DNA from: Chloroflexota bacterium | GTDB lineage: Bacteria > Chloroflexota > Dormibacteria > CF-121 | Length of the DNA: 40,876 nucleotides | Assembly: GCA_005889225.1 (NCBI GenBank) | Contig: VBEW01000079.1 | Coordinates: forward strand, 1 to 40,876 | Reading direction: 5' to 3' | Shown: positions 8,638 to 15,966 of the stretch, one piece after another | Numbering within the stretch: the stretch's first letter is position 1 | Layout of the letters: each line of letters opens with the position of its first letter | Program-made: the position numbers and the translations under genes | Notes under the pieces: generated by a model | Databases searched by the model: none | The model's input: only the letters and a program-made list of their open reading frames with translations | Told to the model about the DNA's origin: nothing

Positions 8638-8656
8638 GCGCCCGTAGAATGGGCGC
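8638..8656 (+). repeat. Inverted repeat enclosing the mscS -10 box
   Basis: GCGCCC at 8638-8643 and GGGCGC at 8651-8656 form a 6-bp perfect inverted repeat with a 7-nt loop that contains TAGAAT. It starts 8 nt after the rplY stop. It may act as a short rplY terminator hairpin (there is no T-run) or as an operator over the mscS promoter. Confidence 0.45.
8645..8650 (+). promoter_or_regulatory. -10 box TAGAAT for mscS
   Basis: TAGAAT, 7 nt before ATG 8658, overlapping the alternative ATG 8649. This places the real start at 8658 and makes the transcript leaderless. Confidence 0.55.
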
Positions 8657-8657
8657 G

Positions 8658-9416
8658 ATGTGGGACTGGATAACCACCCACTGGGACGAAGAGTGGGCCC
8701 GCTTTGTCGAGGGGCTACTCCTCCTCCTCGTTGCCATTGTCCTGGCGGGCTTCGTTCGGAGGACGGCTCGCAACCAGCTCAAACGGACCCACGTCGACCC
8801 CCAGGTCATCCTGCTCGTTTCGCGGATGGCCTATCTGGCGACGGTGCTTCTGGGCATCATCGCCTTTTTCACGCGCTGGTTCGGAAACAGCGCCCTGGTG
8901 TTCGGAGGGTTCGGGTTCTTCGCCCTGGCGGTCAGCCTTGCCTTTCAAGACATCCTGAAGAATTTCATCGCCGGGCTCTTCTTGCTTATCGAGCGGCCAT
9001 TCCGACTGGGCGACGAGATCACGGTGGACAATCACACGGGCATTGTCGAGAACATCGAGATGCGCGCCACGACGCTGCGAACGAGTGAGGGCGAGCAGGT
9101 GATCACGCCGAACTCGCTTGTCTATACGGGGACGATCATCAACCGCACGCGGTATCCCACGCGCCTATTCACGCTGACGGCCAAGGTCCCAACCGGCGTC
9201 ACTCTTGATGGGCTGGTGGAAAGACTCAAGGAGCAGATCCAAAGCCGTCCCGACATCGCCAAGGATCCAGCTCCGCACGTGGGGCTGCAACCCAACGTCG
9301 ACGGCGGCCTGACGCTCGAAGTCCGCTACTGGCTGGACTACCGCCGCAACGATCCCCTGGCGGTGCAGGCCGCGGTGGGACAGCAGATCTACCAGGCGAT
9401 TCAATCGACCAAATAG
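8658..9416 (+). CDS. Small-conductance mechanosensitive channel, MscS family
   Basis: Compact MscS-type channel of 252 aa that releases solutes on hypo-osmotic shock. Three membrane helices occupy about residues 15-40, 55-75 and 80-115; the last is the glycine/alanine-rich pore helix (FGGFGFFALAVSLAFQDILKNF). The beta domain follows (RPFRLGDEITVDNHTGIVENI) with the signature ITPNSLVY, then the alpha-beta vestibule. ATG 8658 is preferred over ATG 8649 because the earlier codon lies within the -10 box. Osmolyte transport genes occur 8 kb away, but nothing here links them directly. Confidence 0.9.
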   Translation: MWDWITTHWDEEWARFVEGLLLLLVAIVLAGFVRRTARNQLKRTHVDPQVILLVSRMAYLATVLLGIIAFFTRWFGNSALVFGGFGFFALAVSLAFQDILKNFIAGLFLLIERPFRLGDEITVDNHTGIVENIEMRATTLRTSEGEQVITPNSLVYTGTIINRTRYPTRLFTLTAKVPTGVTLDGLVERLKEQIQSRPDIAKDPAPHVGLQPNVDGGLTLEVRYWLDYRRNDPLAVQAAVGQQIYQAIQSTK

Positions 9417-9418
9417 GG

Positions 9419-9438
9419 AGCGCCCTTCGCCGGGCGCT
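9419..9438 (+). terminator. GC hairpin after mscS
   Basis: AGCGCCC (9419-9425) and GGGCGCT (9432-9438) form a 7-bp stem with loop TTCGCC three bases after the mscS stop. No T-run follows. It also covers the CTG 9437 candidate start of the MFS gene, so it could be a terminator, an attenuator or a translation brake. Confidence 0.4.
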
Positions 9439-10663
9439 GGCTGGCTTTCGCGCCTTCAGCCCGGCGGCGCGGCAGTTTCTCGCCTTCTCGCTGCTGATAT
9501 CGATTGCGTTCGCCATCTTCAACCTCGTCTTCAACCTGTACATGAGCGCGCTCGGCTTTTCGAATGACCTCATCGGGGTCTTCAACTCGCTGCCGGCGCT
9601 CGCCCTGCTCGGGGTCGGGCTTCCCCTGGCCGCGATGGCCGATCGGCTCGGCTATCGCGCCTTCCTTCTCGGCAGCGGCCTCCTGGCAGTGCTGGCCTCG
9701 CTGGTGCTGTCGATCGCGGGGGCACCGCTCGTGGCGGTCCTGGCCGCCGGGAGCTTCGCCCTAGCCCTGACCGTCCTCGAGGTCTTGAGCGGGCCGCTGC
9801 TGGCGCAGGTCAGCGCGGAAGCCGAGCGGGTCTCGCTGTTCGCGGTCAACCAGGCCCTCGCCTGGCTGGCGACCCTGGTTGGCGATCTGCTGGGTGGCGG
9901 CATTCCCGAGGCCGTCGCCCGGACGACCCGGAGCTCGAGTGCCTCGGCCACCTCGATTCGTTCGGCCTTCGCGGCTATGGCCGTCCTGACCGTGCTCGGG
10001 TTACCGTTTCTCGTTCGTCTGGCGAGAAGCGCCGGAGTCAGGCCGGTGGTGGTCTTGCCGATGCGCGACCTGTTTCGGGTTGATTCCGCTCGCTTCCTCC
10101 GCATCCTGCTGCCTGGCTTCGTGCTCGGGATCGGCGCCGGCATGTACCTGAACTTCGTTCAGCTTTACCTGGCGCAGCGTTTCGGCTTGACCCCCGGTCC
10201 CATCGGGTTGATCCTGGCCGTCGGTGCGGCGCTGACGGCGCTCGTCACACTCTCGGCGCCGAGTCTGGCGCGTCGATTCGGGATTACGCGGAGCATCGGG
10301 CTTCTGCAGGCCGCGGGATCGCCGCTCGTCCTGGGGCTCGCGTTCGTCATGACCTTGCCTCTCGCGGTCGTTATCCTCTACGTCCGGCAGCTGGCCCTCA
10401 ACCTTCAGGCGCCGCTCAGCCAGGCGTTTGGGATGGAGTACGTCGAGCCGCAACAGCGCGCCCGGCTGGCCACGGCGCAGACCGTCGTGGTCGGCATCGG
10501 CCTGGGCGGAATCGGCCCACTGGTTAGCGGCTTCCTGCAGGTCCGCGGCGGATATCAGCTGGCTTTTTCGGTCAGCGCGCTCTTCTATCTGCTGGCGGGC
10601 CTCATCTTCCTGAGGCTGTTCGGCCAGGTCCGGCTGCCATCGGAGCGCGCCGCGACCGGCTAG
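9437..10663 (+). CDS. Major facilitator superfamily transporter, start codon uncertain
   Basis: Twelve-helix MFS permease of about 408 aa; substrate unknown. The loop motif AAMADRLGYRAFLLGSGLL after helix 2 and the second-half loop ARRFGITRSIGLLQ fit the family. The first ATG (9542) would remove helix 1, because the same frame upstream encodes RQFLAFSLLISIAFAIFNLV. No ATG, GTG or TTG occurs between there and the mscS stop; candidates are CTG 9437 and ATA 9413, the latter overlapping the mscS TAG. The stop shares a CTAG palindrome with the stop of the convergent VOC gene. Confidence 0.8.
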   Translation: MAGFRAFSPAARQFLAFSLLISIAFAIFNLVFNLYMSALGFSNDLIGVFNSLPALALLGVGLPLAAMADRLGYRAFLLGSGLLAVLASLVLSIAGAPLVAVLAAGSFALALTVLEVLSGPLLAQVSAEAERVSLFAVNQALAWLATLVGDLLGGGIPEAVARTTRSSSASATSIRSAFAAMAVLTVLGLPFLVRLARSAGVRPVVVLPMRDLFRVDSARFLRILLPGFVLGIGAGMYLNFVQLYLAQRFGLTPGPIGLILAVGAALTALVTLSAPSLARRFGITRSIGLLQAAGSPLVLGLAFVMTLPLAVVILYVRQLALNLQAPLSQAFGMEYVEPQQRARLATAQTVVVGIGLGGIGPLVSGFLQVRGGYQLAFSVSALFYLLAGLIFLRLFGQVRLPSERAATG

Positions 10664-11040
10664 GCGAGTTGACCCAGAGCCAGCAGGTTCCCTTCGCTGT
10701 CGCGGAACCACGCTGCCTTTTCGTACCCGAGATCGGCGATCCCCTGGTTGGTCTTGAGGCCGGGGAAGTCATATTCCTCGAAGTGGATGCCGCGACTCTT
10801 GAGCTTGGCGACACTGGCGACAATGTCCTTCACGAACCACGCCATCTGGGTATGTTGTCCAGAGGCGCGGGCGCCACTGGGGAAGAGAAGGAACCCACTG
10901 CTGCCGTTTCCTTCATAAAAGAGGGCGCTCGCGAACTCGCGTGTCGGCCTCAGCCCCAGCTTCTCCGCATAGAACGCCCTCGCGCGCGCGAGATCCTCCA
11001 CCGGCAGCGTCGTCTTCGCGATCGCGTCATTCAAGCTCAT
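10660..11040 (-). CDS. VOC (glyoxalase/bleomycin-resistance fold) family protein
   Basis: A 126-aa single-repeat vicinal-oxygen-chelate protein. It opens with AKTTLPVEDLARARAFYAEKLGL, the usual first beta-alpha unit, and ends with AAWFRDSEGNLLALGQ, the usual last strand carrying the metal-binding Glu/Asp region. The substrate cannot be told; relatives include dioxygenases, isomerases and binding proteins. ATG 11040 follows a TAAGAT box by exactly 6 nt, so the message is probably leaderless. It is divergent from rarA across 35 nt, and its last four bases overlap the MFS gene on the other strand. Confidence 0.88.
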   Translation of the reverse strand: MSLNDAIAKTTLPVEDLARARAFYAEKLGLRPTREFASALFYEGNGSSGFLLFPSGARASGQHTQMAWFVKDIVASVAKLKSRGIHFEEYDFPGLKTNQGIADLGYEKAAWFRDSEGNLLALGQLA

Positions 11041-11046
11041 CGGAAG

Positions 11047-11052
11047 ATCTTA
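11047..11052 (-). promoter_or_regulatory. -10 box TAAGAT for the VOC gene
   Basis: TAAGAT on the minus strand, 6 nt before ATG 11040; leaderless spacing. Confidence 0.55.
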
Positions 11053-11063
11053 GAGCGAACTTC

Positions 11064-11069
11064 TATAGT
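11064..11069 (+). promoter_or_regulatory. -10 box TATAGT for rarA
   Basis: TATAGT, 6 nt before ATG 11076; leaderless spacing. Together with the box at 11047 it forms a compact divergent promoter. Confidence 0.6.
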
Positions 11070-11075
11070 CAGCTG

Positions 11076-12422
11076 ATGGCGCAGGAGACGCTGTTTCCAG
11101 CTCCGGACGAGCCCGTCGCAAAAGACCAGCCGCTGGCGGCGCGCATGCGGCCGCGCACCCTCGATGAGTTCGTGGGTCAGGAACACCTGGTGGGACCCGA
11201 GCACGAGCTGCGCCGCGCCATCGAAGAAGATCGGGTCGGCTCGATGATCCTCTGGGGACCGCCGGGAAGCGGCAAGACCACGTTGGCCCGCGTGATCGCG
11301 CGCGTCACCTCATCGCATTTTGTCCCACTGAGTGCGGTCAGCGCCGGGGTGGCGGACCTGCGGCGGAACATCGAAGAGGCGCGGCTCCGTCGGGCCCAGT
11401 CGGGTAAGCGAACCATCCTGTTCATCGATGAGATCCATCGGTTCAACAAAGGCCAGCAGGATGCCGTGCTGCCGTTTGTCGAGGAGGGCGTCATCACCCT
11501 GATCGGGGCAACCACGGAAAACCCATCCTTCGAAGTCAATGCCGCGCTGCTGTCACGGACCCGCGTCTTCGTGCTCGGCGCGCTGGACGATGGGCAGGTG
11601 GGCGAGATCGTCGATCGAGCCGTGACGGACGCGGAGCGTGGGCTCGCCGGCCGCCCTGTCGAGCTCGACCCGGACGCCCGCGCCGCGCTGATCCGGGTGG
11701 CGAACGGCGATGCCCGGGTGGCGCTCAACGGCCTCGAGGCTGCCGCCGCCCTGGCGAGGCCGAGGCAGGGCCGGCGGAACGTCACCACCGCGCTCGTCGA
11801 AGAGGCAGTGCAGCGCAAGAACCTCCTGTATGACCGCGCCGGCGAGGAGCACTACAACATCATCTCGGCCCTGCATAAGAGCCTCCGGGACAGCGACCCC
11901 GATGCCTCGCTCTACTGGCTGGGCCGCATGCTCGAGGCCGGTGAAGATCCGCTCTACGTCGCCCGTCGGCTGATCCGCTTTGCCTCCGAGGACATCGGCC
12001 TGGCCGATCCGCAGGCCCTGACCCAGGCCGTCGCCGCCCAGCAGGCTGCGCACTTCATCGGGATGCCGGAGGCCAATCTGGCGCTGGCGCAGGCGGTGGT
12101 CTATCTCGCCACGGCTCCCAAGAGCAACGCGCTCTATGCCGCGTACACCAGCGTGCAGGAAGACGTCGAGCGGACCCGCGCCGACCCGGTGCCGCTGCAC
12201 TTACGCAATGCGCCGACGCCGCTGATGCGAAAGATCGGCTACGGCAAGGGCTATCGCTACGCCCACGATTACGAGGAGGCGCAGGTGGAGCAGCAGCACC
12301 TGCCCGACGCGATCAAGGACCGCACCTATTACCGCCCCTCGGAGCGGGGCTACGAGAAGTCCGTCAAGGAACGGCTCGATGCCTTTGCGGCCGCCCGCCG
12401 GCGAACCGGGGCGTCGAGCTAA
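11076..12422 (+). CDS. rarA: Replication-associated recombination protein A (RarA/MgsA)
   Basis: Clamp-loader-like AAA+ ATPase acting at stalled replication forks, 448 aa. The N-terminus has LAARMRPRTLDEFVGQEHL. Walker A is GPPGSGKTT, Walker B is LFIDEIHRFNKGQQD, and sensor/arginine-finger segments TTENPSFEVNAALLSRTRV follow. The C-terminal tetramerisation region (HYNIISALHKSLRDSDPDASLYWLGRM is its start) is complete. The frame remains open upstream of 11076, but that part is Ser/Arg-rich antisense of the VOC gene. ATG 11076, 6 nt after TATAGT, is the credible start. Confidence 0.95.
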   Translation: MAQETLFPAPDEPVAKDQPLAARMRPRTLDEFVGQEHLVGPEHELRRAIEEDRVGSMILWGPPGSGKTTLARVIARVTSSHFVPLSAVSAGVADLRRNIEEARLRRAQSGKRTILFIDEIHRFNKGQQDAVLPFVEEGVITLIGATTENPSFEVNAALLSRTRVFVLGALDDGQVGEIVDRAVTDAERGLAGRPVELDPDARAALIRVANGDARVALNGLEAAAALARPRQGRRNVTTALVEEAVQRKNLLYDRAGEEHYNIISALHKSLRDSDPDASLYWLGRMLEAGEDPLYVARRLIRFASEDIGLADPQALTQAVAAQQAAHFIGMPEANLALAQAVVYLATAPKSNALYAAYTSVQEDVERTRADPVPLHLRNAPTPLMRKIGYGKGYRYAHDYEEAQVEQQHLPDAIKDRTYYRPSERGYEKSVKERLDAFAAARRRTGASS

Positions 12423-12791
12423 CGCGGCACCGCTTCGACGTGCGGCTTGAGCGCGGCATAGCCATTGCCATCACTCGCGTGTGGTTGGCGGCCAGCGCCC
12501 CGCGAGCCAGGGGCGCGATCAGGTTGAGGATCGGATTCGTGGTCGCAACATCTCAGTAGTAAGGGCGCTCGGCCTCGAGGACCTCTAGCGCGTAGGTGAG
12601 GCTGTAGGGGAGTGAGCCGCGCACCTCACACTCGACGACCGAGCCGACCGATCTGCCGTCGCCTCGGATGACCTTCACCCGCCGGAAGTTCTTCCACCAG
12701 CCCGGGTAACGCTGGATGTCGAGGATCACCACGCTTGCTCAACCGGGGATTTGAAGCGCCACTCGGTGGCGAAGTGATAGGTGATCGCCAC
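12419..12791 (-). pseudogene. Decayed SRPBCC/polyketide-cyclase family gene
   Basis: Three conserved pieces of a START-like protein lie in order on the minus strand. From GTG 12791 comes VAITYHFATEWRFKSPVEQAW, then TGA. A one-base shift restores VILDIQRYPGWWKNFRRVKVI and on to LEVLEAERPYY. An in-frame TGA at 12553-12555 stands where Trp is expected, followed by DVATTNPILNLIAPLARGALAANH. A further shift gives GYAALKPHVEAVPR and stop. About 25-30 residues usual for the family are missing before the DVATTNP block. Two frameshifts, a nonsense codon and a deletion make a sequencing slip an unlikely full explanation. It overlaps the rarA stop. Confidence 0.75.
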
Positions 12792-12796
12792 GCGAG

Positions 12797-12803
12797 TATT
12801 TTA
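12797..12803. promoter_or_regulatory. Shared bidirectional -10 element
   Basis: Plus strand TATTTT (12797-12802) lies 8 nt before GTG 12811. Minus strand TAAAAT (12798-12803) lies 6 nt before GTG 12791 of the pseudogene. The two starts are only 19 nt apart, so one AT-rich box may serve both directions. Confidence 0.5.
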
Positions 12804-12810
12804 TGAATGC

Positions 12811-13263
12811 GTGCTGTACAACCTGCTCAAGCTGCTGCACATCCTCCTGGCGATCACGGCGGTCGGTTCGAATCTCAGCTACGGCATCTGGCAGGGGCTG
12901 GCGGGCAACGATCCACAGCGCAACTCATTCGTGCTTCGGGGCATCAAGTTCGTCGATGATCATGTCGCGAACCCCGCTTACCTGCTGCTCCTGGTCAGTG
13001 GGCTAACGCTGGCCGCCTGGCACTGGTCCTACACGACACGCTGGATCGAAGCCGCCATCGTGCTCTATGTGATCGTGATCCTGTTTGGGTTCGCGGTCTA
13101 CTCGCCGGCGCTCGTCGGTCAGATCGAGGCGCTCGAGCGCGACGGGATCACCTCGGCTGCGTACCGATCGGCCGCCCTGCGGGCGACCACCTTTGGCATC
13201 GCCGTAATGCTGCCCGTTCTGGGCATCCTCTTCATGATGGTCGTCAAGCCGGCACTCGGATAG
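12811..13263 (+). CDS. DUF2269-like four-helix membrane protein
   Basis: A 150-aa integral membrane protein. It has the DUF2269-type start LYNLLKLLHILLAITAVGSNLSYG with a conserved His in helix 1, and four helices at about residues 5-25, 50-68, 75-100 and 128-148. The function of this family is not established. I chose GTG 12811 because it lies 8 nt after the TATTTT box; an in-frame GTG at 12781 would fall upstream of the promoter. Its end overlaps the convergent PhnD-like gene by 20 nt. Confidence 0.8.
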   Translation: MLYNLLKLLHILLAITAVGSNLSYGIWQGLAGNDPQRNSFVLRGIKFVDDHVANPAYLLLLVSGLTLAAWHWSYTTRWIEAAIVLYVIVILFGFAVYSPALVGQIEALERDGITSAAYRSAALRATTFGIAVMLPVLGILFMMVVKPALG

Positions 13264-14050
13264 GCGGCGGCGGTAGACGTTCCACCACGTCCAGCATTCG
13301 ACGCATACTGTCGTACGCCTGGTCCTCGATGGGGATGAACTGCCGGATCAGGCCGCGGCCGAGGAGGGCACGGCCGGATGGGTCGTCGCCAAGCTCCGTC
13401 AGCGCGTCTCGCACTCGGACCGCGACCTCGTCGGGCAGGCTGGCGCTGCCCACCACCGGTGGAATCGGAGACGGACCAAGCACGGCGATCACCCGCAGCT
13501 GCCGGTGAAGACCCGGGTTGCGCCGGTGCTCGACGCCGAGGACATGCGAATCGATCGCCGAGGCACTGACCTCTCCGGCGACCACCCGTCGGATCGACTC
13601 CTGATGCCAGCCCGAGAAGATCACCTGGCCGAAGAATCCCTCGGTCTCGCCCATCTCGTGCAGCGTGTAGCGGCTCAGCAGGCAGCCTGAGTACGAGTCC
13701 TCAACGTTGTGCGCCCAGCTTCGCCCGCGCAGATCGTCAAAGGACCGGCAGGGGCTGTCCCGGCGCACGATCACGTCCGAGAAGTAGACTGGGCGGCCGC
13801 CATAGCGTGGCTCGTCCAGAACCGGCGCGGCCAGCAAGCGCAGCATGCCGGGCTGTTCGCGGCGGAGGCGCACGTAGGGGAGGCCACAGAGGAATGCGAT
13901 ATCGACCGAAGCCTGCCGCAGCTGGTCAAGGGAGGCACCTTCGACCAGTGTGGTCGGCGTGCCGAGCCGCTGGCCCACCCGGGCTGCCACCTCCGTGTAG
14001 GTCGAGGTCATGTTCGGCGCCAGGAAATTTGCGAAAACGAGCGTTCTCAC
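13244..14050 (-). CDS. PhnD-like periplasmic-binding-protein fold, no signal peptide
   Basis: A 268-aa protein starting VRTLVFANFLAPNMTSTY, matching the PhnD/SsuA/transferrin-like substrate-binding family. Landmarks are SLDQLRQASVDIAFLCGLPYV, DVIVRRDSPCRSFDDLRGRSWAHN and SGWHQESIRRVVAGEVSASAIDSHV. Family members are usually exported lipoproteins, yet this sequence begins with the first beta strand and no signal peptide precedes GTG 14050. Extending upstream in frame gives only Arg-rich, non-membrane sequence. No ABC permease or ATPase adjoins it. It may be a cytoplasmic sensor or enzyme, or have lost its export signal. It is divergent from the cupin gene. Confidence 0.78.
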   Translation of the reverse strand: MRTLVFANFLAPNMTSTYTEVAARVGQRLGTPTTLVEGASLDQLRQASVDIAFLCGLPYVRLRREQPGMLRLLAAPVLDEPRYGGRPVYFSDVIVRRDSPCRSFDDLRGRSWAHNVEDSYSGCLLSRYTLHEMGETEGFFGQVIFSGWHQESIRRVVAGEVSASAIDSHVLGVEHRRNPGLHRQLRVIAVLGPSPIPPVVGSASLPDEVAVRVRDALTELGDDPSGRALLGRGLIRQFIPIEDQAYDSMRRMLDVVERLPPPPIRVPA

Positions 14051-14065
14051 TGACGAGTTGACGGC

Positions 14066-14071
14066 AGTATC
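14066..14071 (-). promoter_or_regulatory. Possible -10 box for the PhnD-like gene
   Basis: GATACT on the minus strand, 14 nt before GTG 14050; a weak match, first T replaced by G. Confidence 0.25.
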
Positions 14072-14113
14072 GCACAGCGATCGAGATTGCTTGCGCCGGC
14101 GGGCCGCTTCTGG

Positions 14114-14119
14114 CATACT
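14114..14119 (+). promoter_or_regulatory. Possible -10 box for the cupin gene
   Basis: CATACT, 21 nt before GTG 14141; a weak match, first T replaced by C. Confidence 0.25.
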
Positions 14120-14140
14120 CCGAAAAACACTCGTTGCGAG

Positions 14141-14764
14141 GTGACGCCGCCCATCGCCGGCCCGATAATCGAAAATCCGCTCCACGGCGAGCGTATTCGG
14201 TTTCTGAAGACGGCTCCGGAAACCAATGGTGAGCTGGTGCAGTACGAATCCTGGCTGGCGCCTGGCGGCGGCGTGGGCGTTCCCCACATTCACCCGGTGC
14301 AGCAGTCGGACTTCACGGTTGTCTCAGGTACGGCCTCGTTTTCCGTCCACGGGGCGCGGTTTGTGCTCGGACCCGGCCAGAGCCTGACCGTTCCACCGGG
14401 AACGGAGCATTGTCTGTGGAACGCCGGCGAGGTCGAGGCTCACCTGATCGTCGAGTTCCGGCCGGGCCTGCTGAAGCAGGAGTACTCCGAAACCACCTTC
14501 GGCCTGGCTCGGGACGGCAAGCACCACCTTGGGAGCATTCCCAACGTCCTCCAGTGGGCGGTGATCACCGCCGCCTACCGCCGGGAGAGCCGGCCGCTGG
14601 GACAACCGCGTTGGCTGCGGCTCGGTCTGCTCGCCCTTGCCCCCGCCGGGTGGTTGGCCGGCTACCGCGCTCACTATCCTCAGTACTGCACGCGGTCCGA
14701 CGGTCAGCCCGATGGGCCGGAGGATCCCCATTTGATCCCGGATACCGACCGGCTCGCCAGCTGA
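14141..14764 (+). CDS. Cupin-domain protein with hydrophobic C-terminal segment
   Basis: About 207 aa. A single cupin barrel occupies residues 20-110: the first motif reads GVPHIHPVQQSDFTVVSG (two metal histidines, Asp in place of the usual Glu) and the second PPGTEHCLWNAG. A hydrophobic stretch near residues 158-175 (LGLLALAPAGWLAGY) could be a membrane anchor or amphipathic helix and is unusual for a cupin. GTG 14141 is chosen since the longer TTG start adds non-conserved sequence upstream of the promoter candidate. It precedes the SoxA-like gene by 38 nt and is probably co-transcribed, but its reaction is unknown. Confidence 0.82.
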   Translation: MTPPIAGPIIENPLHGERIRFLKTAPETNGELVQYESWLAPGGGVGVPHIHPVQQSDFTVVSGTASFSVHGARFVLGPGQSLTVPPGTEHCLWNAGEVEAHLIVEFRPGLLKQEYSETTFGLARDGKHHLGSIPNVLQWAVITAAYRRESRPLGQPRWLRLGLLALAPAGWLAGYRAHYPQYCTRSDGQPDGPEDPHLIPDTDRLAS

Positions 14765-14802
14765 GCTTCTCGCCGACGGCGCCATCCGGCTGCTGATCGT
14801 CC

Positions 14803-15966
14803 GTGGCTGAGGCCGCCTACGACCTGGCCATTATCGGCGCCGGCGTGATGGGCCTCTTCACGGCCCTGTTCGCAAGCCGCCGCGGCGCGAGGGTCCTGGT
14901 CCTCGACGCCTGGCGGATCGGCGACTCGAGGGCGGCTTCGTACAGCCTGACGCGGTCCGTCCGCAATGACTACCTGGATCCGCTCTACGCGCGCCTCGCG
15001 TATCAGGCCAGAAAGCTCTGGCTGGACTTCCAGGCCGAATCGCGCGAGCCCTTCCTGATCGAGTGCGGATGTCTGAATATCGCCAGCGCGAGCGTCACCC
15101 CGGCCCTCTCCGAAACGTACGCGGAGCAGAGCTACCGGGTCCTGCAGGGACTCGATCTGAAGACCGGGGCGTTCGACCGCGATGGCCTGCACGCGCGGTT
15201 TCCCCAGTTCGACGCCGATATCGGCCGGCTGGATGTGGAGGCGGGGTTCCTGTATGTGCCACCCATCACGCAAACGCTGCTTGCCGGGCTGCGGGCGGCG
15301 CGGGTGGTCATCGAGCAGGACACCCGGGTGCAGCAAATCAGCCGCCGACAGGGCCGGATCGTCATCGATACCTCCGCGGGGGAACGCCTGGCCGAGCGGC
15401 TGGTTTTCACTGCCGGGCTCGGGGTTAACGACCTTCTGGCCAGGACTCAGGGCTGTGACCTCCAGCTCCCGCTTCGCCCGGACCGGCCAAGTGAGTCGAA
15501 GTATTTCGTTCCGCCACCGGAAAGGCGCGAACTGTTCACGCCCGAGCGGCTGCCTGTTTTTGCGTACCTCGACGTCGGCATTTACGGCCACCCGATGCTC
15601 CAGGGAAAGACGCCCGGGGTCAAGATCGGGTACTACAACCCACCGGACGTGCGCCGGCAGGTGACCCGGATCTCCAGCGTGCTGAGCTTTGTGGCCGAGT
15701 GCATGCCGCAGCTAGTGGATGCCCGCGTCCTCGACGTCGAGGGGGCGGACCAATGCTCGTATGATCTGGTCGCAGATGACAATTTCATCCTGGGACCGGT
15801 CCCCGGACTTCCCCATCTGGCGATCGGCACCGGTTGGCGCGGCACCGGCTACAAGTTCGCGCCGCTTATCGGCCGGACGCTGTCGGAACTGGCCCTGGAT
15901 GGCAAGGCGGTCGAGGATATCTCCCGCTTTGCTCCGCAACGCTTCGTGACGAGCCATGCCGGTTAG
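14803..15966 (+). CDS. FAD-dependent oxidoreductase, monomeric sarcosine oxidase-like
   Basis: A 387-aa DAO-family flavoenzyme. The N-terminal dinucleotide motif is IIGAGVMG (Gly12, Gly14, Gly17), followed by LVLDAWRIGD. Cys318 in ADQCSYDL lies where monomeric sarcosine oxidase attaches FAD covalently, and GTGWRGTGYKFAPLIG matches the C-terminal flavin-binding segment. It probably oxidises an N-methyl amine such as sarcosine or dimethylglycine; N-methyltryptophan-type substrates are possible. The start is GTG 14803. Its end overlaps the BHMT-like gene by 11 nt, and the convergent betaine importer supports methylated-glycine metabolism. Confidence 0.86.
   Translation: MAEAAYDLAIIGAGVMGLFTALFASRRGARVLVLDAWRIGDSRAASYSLTRSVRNDYLDPLYARLAYQARKLWLDFQAESREPFLIECGCLNIASASVTPALSETYAEQSYRVLQGLDLKTGAFDRDGLHARFPQFDADIGRLDVEAGFLYVPPITQTLLAGLRAARVVIEQDTRVQQISRRQGRIVIDTSAGERLAERLVFTAGLGVNDLLARTQGCDLQLPLRPDRPSESKYFVPPPERRELFTPERLPVFAYLDVGIYGHPMLQGKTPGVKIGYYNPPDVRRQVTRISSVLSFVAECMPQLVDARVLDVEGADQCSYDLVADDNFILGPVPGLPHLAIGTGWRGTGYKFAPLIGRTLSELALDGKAVEDISRFAPQRFVTSHAG

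Noticed and set aside
10941-11075. N-terminal extension of RarA
   Set aside because: Ser/Pro/Arg-rich antisense of the VOC gene, upstream of TATAGT at 11064.
12423-12790. Region after rarA as a non-coding gap or small RNA
   Set aside because: Minus-strand translation in pieces gives conserved SRPBCC blocks, so a decayed gene explains it better.
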